From: Lachnospiraceae bacterium
Lineage (GTDB): Bacteria > Bacillota > Clostridia > Lachnospirales > Lachnospiraceae
Assembly: GCA_910574865.1 (NCBI GenBank)
Contig: CAJTDN010000016.1
Span: 49,711-113,710 of the forward strand
Direction: 5' to 3'
Length of the DNA: 64,000 nt
Below, piece by piece: positions 50,935 through 58,294 of the stretch; position 1 is the stretch's first letter; the number at the start of each line of letters is the position of its first letter. Under the pieces are notes generated by a model. The model was not told the DNA's origin. It saw only the letters and a program-made list of their open reading frames with translations, and made no database searches. The translations under genes were made by a program, and so were the position numbers.

Positions 50935-51136
50935 GAGGAAATTTGAAAAAAAATGGAAAAATAATACATAATTATTGAAAAACAATAAATTTATATTGAA
51001 AAATGATAGAAGATGTGTTATTGTATTAGAGAAGCAAAGAAACGGACGCGGTGTCGGCGTATGAATGACCATGTATGGCATATTGAGAGAGCATGCCGGC
51101 ATGGCGGCGAGGAACATGGAACAAGGAGCGGGGCAA

Positions 51137-51589
51137 ATGAAAAATCAAAGATTGATAAAATGGACGAAGTGGGTGTTGGATTTTATGTTCGTGTCGGGCA
51201 TTTTCGTAATCGCGACGGTGCCGTTCACGCTCAGGCTGGCCGGGCTTTACTATCAGAGCGAGCTGGCGAAGCACTATTGGCTCATTCTGGTGATATTGAT
51301 GTTTTCCGGCTTGCTTGGGTTGTTGATTTTGCGTGAGTTGCGGAAAATGATGCGCACGGTGTTGGAAAAGAATTGTTTTGTGAATGAAAACGTGGCGAGC
51401 CTGAAGCGGATGGGGATTATCAGCGTCGTCATCGCCTTGCTGTATGGAACCAAGATTTTCGTCGTCCCGTCACCCGCGACGTTCATCATTATTTTGACGT
51501 TCTTTGTCGCGGGACTGTTCAGCGAGGTGCTGGCGTGCGTCTTTAGCGAGGCGGTGCGCTATAAGGAAGAGAACGACCTGACGATATGA
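51137..51589 (+). CDS. DUF2975 membrane protein
   Basis: A 150-residue protein with four helices (about 14-34, 51-70, 96-115 and 118-140). The segment LILRELRKMMRTVLEKNCFV followed by NENVASLKRMG between helices two and three is the DUF2975 signature. Such genes are nearly always followed by an XRE-type regulator; here that regulator lies 545 bp away, behind a tandem repeat array, instead of directly adjacent. AAGGAG stands eight bases before ATG 51137. A possible promoter (TTGAAA, 17 bp, TATTGT) precedes it. The function is unknown. Confidence 0.87.
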   Translation: MKNQRLIKWTKWVLDFMFVSGIFVIATVPFTLRLAGLYYQSELAKHYWLILVILMFSGLLGLLILRELRKMMRTVLEKNCFVNENVASLKRMGIISVVIALLYGTKIFVVPSPATFIIILTFFVAGLFSEVLACVFSEAVRYKEENDLTI

Positions 51590-51596
51590 GACACCA

Positions 51597-51651
51597 GGCT
51601 CCCAAAGTCATGTATGACATGCTGGCATGTCAATACATGACTTTGGGAGCC
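51597..51651. repeat. Perfect 19-bp inverted repeat after DUF2975
   Basis: GGCTCCCAAAGTCATGTAT (51597-51615) and its exact complement (51633-51651). Its right arm is also the first segment of the tandem array. It may stop transcription, although no T run follows. Confidence 0.8.
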
Positions 51652-52100
51652 GCTAAAACATGAAAAAGGAGCCCGGTAGGGCGGATTTTGAATGTTTTAC
51701 GGATTGCGTGAGCCCGAAGGGCGTGGCAATCCGTGGGTGTCGAAAAATGGGAAAGACCATGCGTTTCATGCTGGCATGTCATACATGACTTTGGGAGCCG
51801 CTAAAACATGAAAAAGGAGCCCGGTAGGGCGGATTTTGAATGTTTTACGGATTGCGTGAGCCCGAAGGGCGTGGCAATCCACGGGTGTCGAAAAATGGGA
51901 AAGACCATGCGTTTCATGCTGGCATGTCAATACATGACCTTGGGAGCCGCTAAAACATGAAAAAGGAGCCCGGTAGGGCGGATTTTGAATGTTTTACGGA
52001 TTGCGTGAGCCCGAAGGGCGTGGCAATCCGTGGGTGTCGAAAAATGGGAAAGACCATGCGTTTCATGCAGGCATGTCAATACATGACTTTGGGAGCCGCG
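51633..52100 (+). repeat. 148-149-bp tandem repeat array, three units plus a partial
   Basis: Units start near 51633, 51781 and 51930 and are almost identical, with one single-base indel and a few substitutions. Each holds GCCC-GGTA-GGGC and a family B hairpin: GGATTGC/GCAATCC around GCCC-GAA-GGGC, then GTGGGTGTCG. A partial fourth unit runs into the ribosome site of the XRE gene. The array has no spacers and no reading frame. Confidence 0.9.
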
Positions 52101-52133
52101 AAACAGCGAGGTGGAGGGTAAAAGGAGGAAATC

Positions 52134-52361
52134 ATGGGAATCGTTGTGAATTTGGACGTGATGATGGCAAAGCGAAAGATTGGCGTGAAGGAGCTTTCCG
52201 CGGAGATAGACATCACGATGGCCAATCTTTCGGTTTTGAAAAATAACAAGGCGAGAGCCGTCCGCTTTAGCACGCTGGACGCGATTTGCCGGGCACTCCG
52301 CTGTCAGCCCGGAGATATTTTGGAGTATGTAGAGGACGAGGAAGACGAGGAGGAAAAGTGA
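52134..52361 (+). CDS. XRE-family helix-turn-helix regulator (YozG-like)
   Basis: A 75-residue Cro/C1-type DNA-binding protein. MAKRKIGVKELSAEIDITMANLSVLKNNKA is the helix-turn-helix region, and RFSTLDAICRALRCQPGDIL closes the domain; an acidic tail follows. AAAGGAGG lies five to six bases before the ATG. It is the usual partner of DUF2975, which stands upstream of the tandem array. It probably controls that gene and perhaps the DUF4153 gene 64 bases downstream. Confidence 0.92.
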   Translation: MGIVVNLDVMMAKRKIGVKELSAEIDITMANLSVLKNNKARAVRFSTLDAICRALRCQPGDILEYVEDEEDEEEK

Positions 52362-52425
52362 TTCGCGCGTGGCGTGGCGGGATGCCGGTTAGATGTAAAG
52401 TATTGTGGAAGGATGGAGGTTGAAC

Positions 52426-54225
52426 ATGAACATGGAAATGGAGAACGGCGGACGTGGAGTGGAACATACGGAAGACGTGCCGGCAAAGACACGGGTGGAA
52501 CATACGGAAGACGTGCCTGCGGGAATGCAGGCGGAATATACGGAAAACGTGCCAACGGAGGCGCAGGCGGAACCTACAAAAGACATACCTATGGGGACGC
52601 GGTACGTGGCTTCGGAGCGGATTCTGCCCAAGGAGAGCGCGTATACGAAGGGGTTGAAGGAGCATTATTTATATTTTTTCCGATTAAGCGTGTTGTACGG
52701 GATGATTTACGCGTTCTGCATGTATCGCAATCCGGCGGGAATCACGTTCCCATTGCTGGTGGCGCTGACGCTCGCGTTCGCGGCCTTGTGCCTGAAAAAG
52801 ATTCGTTCGGTGAGCGGCGGAAAGAACGGCGAGATTGTCCGAATGACAGGCGGGGACGGGGAGGCTGCTCAAACAGCCCGGGTGACGGGCGAAGATGGAA
52901 AGAAGGATGGCAGGTGGTTTCGGACATGCACGTTGCCGTACCTGGCTGCCATCGCCTTGTTGGGGATTTCCACCTGCCTGACCGCGAACGAGTTTTTTCA
53001 TTTTTTTAACAAGGTGGCCATCGTGATGCTGTTCAGCGCGGCGATGTTGCATCAGCTTTATGAGGACGGGAAGTGGAGTTTTCCGTTGTACGTACGGAAT
53101 CTGTTCGTCTTGTGGGGAAGCTGCATCGCGTCGGTTGGAAAGGTGTTTTCCCATGCCGCGACATACCGGGCGCAAGAAACGCAAGGAGCCGAACGGAGGA
53201 AGAAAACGATGGCGGTCATGCGTGGTGTGGGAATGGCGTGCCTGGTGCTCGTCGTCGTGTTGCCGTTGCTGATTAGTTCGGATTTGATTATCGTGGAAAT
53301 GTTGGAACAAGCTTTGGAGGATATCAACATTGCCGAGGGTGTTTTGCCTACGTTCGACATTTTCGTGGGCATGGTGTCGTTTTACTCATTTTTTGCCGGT
53401 TTGTTTCGGCAGAATGTCTCCGGGGAGATGAAAGGGAACGGGAAGAGAGCCGAGTCCTTGACCGGGATTACGTTCGTTTCCATTTTGGCGGTCGTGTACG
53501 TGTTTTACGCGGCGGTGCAGATTATTTACTTGTTTTTGCGGGCGGGCACGCTGCCGGGGGATTTGACGTATTCGCAGTACGCGCATGAAGGATTCTGGCA
53601 GCTTGTCATGGTGAGCGTCATCAATATCGTGATGGTTCTGATTTGTATGCAGGTATTTCAGAAGCACAAGGTGCTGAACGGTTTGTTGCTGGTGATTTCC
53701 CTTTGCACGTGCGTGATGACCGCTTCGGCGGCTTATCGGATGGTACTTTATGTCGACGCGTACCATTTGACGTTTTTGCGGATTCTGGTATTATGGTTCC
53801 TGGGAGTGCTGGCACTTGTCATGGTTGGGATGATGGTGGCCATTTTCCGGACGGGGTTTCCTCTGTTCCAGTACAGCGTGGCTGTGCTTACATGCTGTTA
53901 TATCGCGTTTTCCTTCGTGCGGGTGGACGCGGTGATCGCCTCTTACAATATGGAAAATATGGAATATATGCGGATGAACGACGTGTGGTACTTGATGTCG
54001 CTGTCGGAGGACGCGGCTCCTTACGTCGCGCGGATAGAGCCGGAGATGGTCGTCAACCTGGAGGAGGATTACGCAAACTGGAGCGAGTCGGATGAGAATT
54101 TCCTTGACGTGCAGAAGAGGCAGTATTTTGAATATATTTTGCAGGAGGACATGTCGCTTAGGCAGTGGAATTACGGGATGGCCAGGGCGAAAGACGTGGC
54201 GGGGGAATATTTGCGGGGAGAGTGA
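52426..54225 (+). CDS. DUF4153 membrane protein with repeated N-terminus
   Basis: A 599-residue protein with about 12 helices and the general plan of DUF4153 proteins, which lie next to DUF2975/XRE pairs in clostridia. Before the first helix is a 50-residue acidic segment made of four 36-bp repeats (12 residues each, VEHTEDVPAKTR type), at 52459-52602. A second hydrophilic insert (about residues 128-165) separates helices two and three. Start ATG 52426 is seven bases behind GGAGG. Function unknown; the operon may respond to membrane stress, but this is a guess. Confidence 0.8.
   Translation: MNMEMENGGRGVEHTEDVPAKTRVEHTEDVPAGMQAEYTENVPTEAQAEPTKDIPMGTRYVASERILPKESAYTKGLKEHYLYFFRLSVLYGMIYAFCMYRNPAGITFPLLVALTLAFAALCLKKIRSVSGGKNGEIVRMTGGDGEAAQTARVTGEDGKKDGRWFRTCTLPYLAAIALLGISTCLTANEFFHFFNKVAIVMLFSAAMLHQLYEDGKWSFPLYVRNLFVLWGSCIASVGKVFSHAATYRAQETQGAERRKKTMAVMRGVGMACLVLVVVLPLLISSDLIIVEMLEQALEDINIAEGVLPTFDIFVGMVSFYSFFAGLFRQNVSGEMKGNGKRAESLTGITFVSILAVVYVFYAAVQIIYLFLRAGTLPGDLTYSQYAHEGFWQLVMVSVINIVMVLICMQVFQKHKVLNGLLLVISLCTCVMTASAAYRMVLYVDAYHLTFLRILVLWFLGVLALVMVGMMVAIFRTGFPLFQYSVAVLTCCYIAFSFVRVDAVIASYNMENMEYMRMNDVWYLMSLSEDAAPYVARIEPEMVVNLEEDYANWSESDENFLDVQKRQYFEYILQEDMSLRQWNYGMARAKDVAGEYLRGE
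52459..52602 (+). repeat. Four 36-bp tandem repeats coding the DUF4153 N-terminus
   Basis: The units begin at 52459, 52495, 52531 and 52567. The first two share 12-13 bases at their start (GTGGAACATACGG); the later two are diverged and keep the E-x-T-E-D/N-V-P pattern. Confidence 0.9.
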
Positions 54226-54709
54226 GAGTGGCGTCCATTTTTTGAGCAGAGGGGTAGAAAGTTCGAAAAAGTTCGACAAAATATGTAAAAATCTCGAAAA
54301 TAAGGGAAATATGGAGAGTTTTGGAAGTTCGAAAAGATTCGATTTTTTTTGAATGATTTTTTTTGCGTGATTTGTTACAATAGACATGAAAGTTGATGGG
54401 AGATATTCCGAGGTCAAAGGTTTTGCAATCACTTGGATAAGTATGAAAGAGAACAAGTGAGCGGAGAATCTGTAACGTGAGTCTTATCAGGGCACTACGT
54501 TTTGTTGTCCGGGAAACAAAAAAGAACTACAAGGTATTGTAGAGTATATGCAACGAATTGGAAGGACGGACATGGCTGCCGCTTTTGTGAAGTTTTGTTA
54601 TGAAGATTGCGGCATGAATTAAAAGGTTGTGTTCAAAGCATGGGGTGAACTTAAAAGGGTTTGCCCCATCAGTCCATAAAAATATTTAAACAACAAAGGT
54701 ACGGTAAAA
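54226..54709 (+). other. Gene-poor leader region with repeat C1
   Basis: Repeat C1 (about 54251-54410) has two TCGAA-N4-TTCGA dyads (54263-54276 and 54329-54342), then a T-rich stretch and TTACAAT. Beyond it two short frames are visible: ATG 54386 (24 codons) and ATG 54548 (24 codons, MAAAFVKFCYEDCGMN end). Neither has a ribosome site or a double-glycine leader. I see no convincing precursor for the exporter that follows. Confidence 0.6.
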
Positions 54710-56881
54710 ATGAGATACAGATGTATAAAGCAGTATGATTCGAAAGACTGTGCACTTGCATGTCTTGCAAGTGTATCGTGGTTTTTCGGCAAAAAAGTGA
54801 CTTTAAGCCAAGTGAAGCGATTGGTGGAAGTGTCTGGTGAAGGAGTTAGTATTTGGGATTTGTGCGTTGCGGCGAGTCGAATGGGAATTAATGCGAATGC
54901 GTTTAAATGTAATGAAAGGTTTAATGAAGAGGAGCTATCGTTTCCGTGTATTGCACATGTGTATCAAGAGGATGACTTATCTCATTTTGTTATAGTTTAT
55001 GCCTTGAATAGGAAAGAAGTGATAATAGGAGATCCGGCGATAGGCATTATCAAGGTTAATAGGAAAGATTTTTTTTCTTCTATATATACGGACAATTCCC
55101 CATATATATGGACGAGAAACTTGATTTTGTTGGAAATTACAGAACAGTTTCAAAAAAATAAGAAGGAAAAGAGTGGTGCTAATAAGTGGATTCTTGAGTT
55201 ACTACGAACAGAGTGGAGAAAAGTTGTGATAACAGTGTTGCTATCACTTTTTTCTATGACACTTTCTATAGTAAGCACGTTCTATTTTCAGATAATTATC
55301 GATAGCATTATTCCAGATGGGTTATATTACACATTATTTTTTTATACGTGTGTAATGAGTGGTTTTATTGTTTTGAAAGTTGTTTTTGATTGGACTCGAG
55401 CTAAGAACGTGCTTGAAATAAGTCGCTCTTTTAGTTCCAAACTCAGTTTGGAATATTATAGACATGTCTTAGAGTTACCAATATCATTTTTTGAAAATTA
55501 TAAAAGTGGTGAGATTATCGCGAGATTTCAGGATGTCAATCAACTTTTGGAGGCGTTGATTACTGGGATATTATTGTTGCCCGTAGATTTGATTCTGGTG
55601 ATTGTGGTTGGGGTGGTCTTGGCGACAAAAAGTATGAAGCTGTTTGGAATTGTAGAAATAATGTGTGCACTATATGTGTTGGTTATCATGTTATTTAAAA
55701 ATAGATATGAAGTTTTAAATGCGTTAAAAATGGCAGAGTCTGGACGTGTGACAACGTGTTATGTTGATTCTGTGGAGGGAGTTCAGACTATAAAATGTAA
55801 TACATGTGCCGATGAGATATATGAATCAGGAAAATATAGGGTGACGAAATTGTTACAAATCATTGTAAATCTGGGGATATTGGAAAATTGGCAAGCGGCA
55901 ATTAAAGCGATTATTAATGAACAAGGTGGGATTTTGATACTTTTCTGTGGCGCAATTATTATTATGAAAGAAGGACTTTCGGTTGGAGAATTAGTGACAT
56001 ACAATTTGTTGGTAGGATATTTGTTGAGGCCAATAGCGGACATGGTAAATCTACAGTCATTAGTTCAGGAGGCTATGGTTTCAATGGAGCGGTTGAAAAA
56101 CATTCTGGAAATCGAAAGAGAAACGGTAAATATAAAAAGTAATGATGAATTAAAAGATATATCCGAAATTGAATTTGTTAATGCGGATTTTGGATTTTTA
56201 GAAGATACGCTTGTATTAGAAAAAATAAATATAAAATTGAGTAAGGGTGAAAAGCTAGCATTAGTTGGAAAAAATGGGTCAGGTAAAACTACGTTGGCAA
56301 AATTGATGGTAGGATTTTATAATCTGAAAAGCGGAAATATATACGTAAACGGGAAGCGGATTAACTCATTTGAAAAGGATTGCATTCGTCAAGCGATTGT
56401 TTATGTCTCGCAGGAAGAATTTATATTCACAAGAAGTGTTAGAGATAATCTGCTTATGGGGAGTCAAAATGTTAATGCGGAACAGATGATTGAGATGGCT
56501 ATCAGATTTGGGGTTGATGATTTTGTAAAAAATATGTCAAACAAATATGATACGATTTTAAAAGAAAGAGGAGCAAATTTGTCCAAAGGACAACAACAGA
56601 AAATAGCGATTACCAGAGCGGTATTAAAAAAACCTCGTGTTCTGATATTGGATGAGGCAACGAGTAATATTGATAATGAGAGTGAGCGGAAAATCTTGAA
56701 TTATTTGAGGGGAGACAAGGAACTTATGTTAATTATGATTTCACATAATATGTCAAATGTTTCAGCGTGTGATACGATTTGTGTTATGAGTTACGGAAGA
56801 ATCGTAAAACAGGGGACACATTTGGAACTTATGGATAACTGTGTTTTATATAGAAAAATGTATATGGAGGAGAGTGTATAA
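54710..56881 (+). CDS. Peptidase-containing ABC exporter (bacteriocin/peptide type)
   Basis: A 723-residue exporter that removes double-glycine leaders and exports the peptide. The N-terminal C39 domain has Gln8, Cys14 (KQYDSKDCALACL), His92 (SHFVIVY) and Asp108 (IIGDPA), all the catalytic residues. Six helices follow at about 165-440; then the ATPase with Walker A GKNGSGKTT, signature NLSKGQQQKIAITRA and Walker B VLILDEATSN. The ribosome site (AAAGGTACGG) is weak. The gene is far more AT-rich than its neighbours, as is the next, so the pair was probably acquired. Its natural substrate peptide is not seen nearby. Confidence 0.92.
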   Translation: MRYRCIKQYDSKDCALACLASVSWFFGKKVTLSQVKRLVEVSGEGVSIWDLCVAASRMGINANAFKCNERFNEEELSFPCIAHVYQEDDLSHFVIVYALNRKEVIIGDPAIGIIKVNRKDFFSSIYTDNSPYIWTRNLILLEITEQFQKNKKEKSGANKWILELLRTEWRKVVITVLLSLFSMTLSIVSTFYFQIIIDSIIPDGLYYTLFFYTCVMSGFIVLKVVFDWTRAKNVLEISRSFSSKLSLEYYRHVLELPISFFENYKSGEIIARFQDVNQLLEALITGILLLPVDLILVIVVGVVLATKSMKLFGIVEIMCALYVLVIMLFKNRYEVLNALKMAESGRVTTCYVDSVEGVQTIKCNTCADEIYESGKYRVTKLLQIIVNLGILENWQAAIKAIINEQGGILILFCGAIIIMKEGLSVGELVTYNLLVGYLLRPIADMVNLQSLVQEAMVSMERLKNILEIERETVNIKSNDELKDISEIEFVNADFGFLEDTLVLEKINIKLSKGEKLALVGKNGSGKTTLAKLMVGFYNLKSGNIYVNGKRINSFEKDCIRQAIVYVSQEEFIFTRSVRDNLLMGSQNVNAEQMIEMAIRFGVDDFVKNMSNKYDTILKERGANLSKGQQQKIAITRAVLKKPRVLILDEATSNIDNESERKILNYLRGDKELMLIMISHNMSNVSACDTICVMSYGRIVKQGTHLELMDNCVLYRKMYMEESV

Positions 56882-57528
56882 TGAAAAGAAGGATAATGTT
56901 AGTGGCAGTTGGTCTTATTATTGCAGTATTGGTGGCATGTTGCGTGATTTTGTATCCTAAAATGAAAGAAGAAATGTCGCAAGCACATCCCACAGTGAAA
57001 GAGTTTTTTGATAAAGATGGAAATTTTTACGTGTACTTTATGCGAGATGAATGCCGTTATTGCGAGAGCATTGAAGATGATATTAATGCGTTTTCGAAAG
57101 AGGTAGAATTGTTTGTGGTTGATGCATCCAAACTTTCCGATAGTAAAACATATGATTGGTTTGAACATAGGAAACTGTATGACGTGGAAATTGGTCAGTT
57201 ACTTGACGATGGTTCGATAATGTATTACAATGATACGACAGAAGAGGATATTGTAGAATTGTATCCGCCAGTGGAATATAAGATTGTCTTGGCAGGAGAA
57301 GCTTTTGCGGAGATGAATGAAGGAAAAGAGAAAGGAAAAATCTATGCGATTTCGACACATCCAATCATAATGGAATTGAGTGCAGAAAATTTTGTGATTC
57401 CAGGCGTACCGATGTTGGTTGAGTTTGACAATCATGAGGTGGTAAATTATTATTTTGATGATATCGAAATCCTTGAGTTTTTAGGGAGTTCTACAAAACC
57501 AGTTAACGAGTACTGGAATCTGGAATAG
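56881..57528 (+). CDS. Thioredoxin-like accessory protein of the peptide exporter
   Basis: A 215-residue protein with an N-terminal anchor (about residues 5-25) and an outside thioredoxin-like domain. The redox motif is CRYC in YFMRDECRYCESIED; a second thioredoxin feature is the cis-Pro in VIPGVPMLVEF. Such proteins (PedC/BrcD type) form disulfide bonds in exported peptides. It overlaps the exporter stop by one base (TAATG), so it is coupled. Like the exporter it is AT-rich. This implies that the missing substrate contains cysteines. Confidence 0.8.
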   Translation: MKRRIMLVAVGLIIAVLVACCVILYPKMKEEMSQAHPTVKEFFDKDGNFYVYFMRDECRYCESIEDDINAFSKEVELFVVDASKLSDSKTYDWFEHRKLYDVEIGQLLDDGSIMYYNDTTEEDIVELYPPVEYKIVLAGEAFAEMNEGKEKGKIYAISTHPIIMELSAENFVIPGVPMLVEFDNHEVVNYYFDDIEILEFLGSSTKPVNEYWNLE

Positions 57529-57592
57529 AAATGGTTGGTGCATATGAGAAGGCAGTTCGGGAATCAAAGGTGATTATACGAGGAGGTTACCT

Positions 57593-58294
57593 ATGATAAA
57601 GGCACATGGTCTGAGGAAGTTATATTCAAACGGGGAGCACACGCTGGCGGCTTTGGACGAGGTCTCGTTCGAGGTGGAGCGGGGCGAGTTCATCGTCATT
57701 CTCGGCGCGTCGGGCAGTGGGAAGACGACGTTGCTTAATGTCATCAGCGGGCTGGAGAAAGCGGATCGGGGTTACATCGACGTTGACGGGGTGGAGCTGC
57801 AGACCTTGTCGGAGGAGGAGCGCACGCGGTTCCGGCGGGAGCATATCGGGATTGTTTTCCAGAAGTTCAACTTGATTCCTGAGTTGAGCGTGTTCGACAA
57901 CATTATCTTGCCGTCCAGGCTGGTGGGGCGTGACATCAAGGAAGAGGAAGTCCTGGAAATAGTGGACGAGCTGGGTATCCGGGATAAATTGTTCCTGATG
58001 CCGGGTGTCTTGTCGGGCGGCGAACAGCAGAGGGTGGCAATCGCGAGGGCGTTGTATACGCGTCCCTCGGTCATCCTGGCCGATGAGCCGACAGGAAACC
58101 TGGATTCGAAAAATGGCGAGGACGTTATCCGGTTAATGAAGACTCTGGGCGAGCGTTACAACCAGACCATCCTGCTCGTGACGCATGACGAGCGTATCGC
58201 GCGGGTCGCAGACCGGATTTTCCACATGAAGGACGGGAAGCTGAGTATTTCCGGCGGGGAAGAGGAATCCGCGTCAGGGAGGACGCTGTCATGA
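57593..58294 (+). CDS. ABC transporter ATPase (LolD/BceA-like)
   Basis: A 233-residue ATPase of the MacB/LolD/BceA group. Walker A is GASGSGKTT, the Q-loop IVFQKFNLIPEL, signature LSGGEQQRVAIARA, Walker B VILADEPTGNLD. It pairs with the FtsX-type permease, with which it overlaps by four bases. GAGG stands nine bases before the ATG. GC content returns to the genome level here, in contrast to the exporter upstream, so it is probably older in this chromosome. It may give immunity to the exported peptide. Confidence 0.93.
   Translation: MIKAHGLRKLYSNGEHTLAALDEVSFEVERGEFIVILGASGSGKTTLLNVISGLEKADRGYIDVDGVELQTLSEEERTRFRREHIGIVFQKFNLIPELSVFDNIILPSRLVGRDIKEEEVLEIVDELGIRDKLFLMPGVLSGGEQQRVAIARALYTRPSVILADEPTGNLDSKNGEDVIRLMKTLGERYNQTILLVTHDERIARVADRIFHMKDGKLSISGGEEESASGRTLS

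Noticed and set aside
51633..52100. Possible CRISPR array
   Set aside because: Units of 148-149 bp are directly adjacent without unique spacers, and no cas gene is in the window. The 33-bp repeats at 11308 fail for the same reason.
54386..54460. 24-codon frame beginning MKVDGRYSEVKG as an exporter substrate
   Set aside because: No ribosome site, no Gly-Gly leader and no cysteine; it lies at the end of repeat C1.
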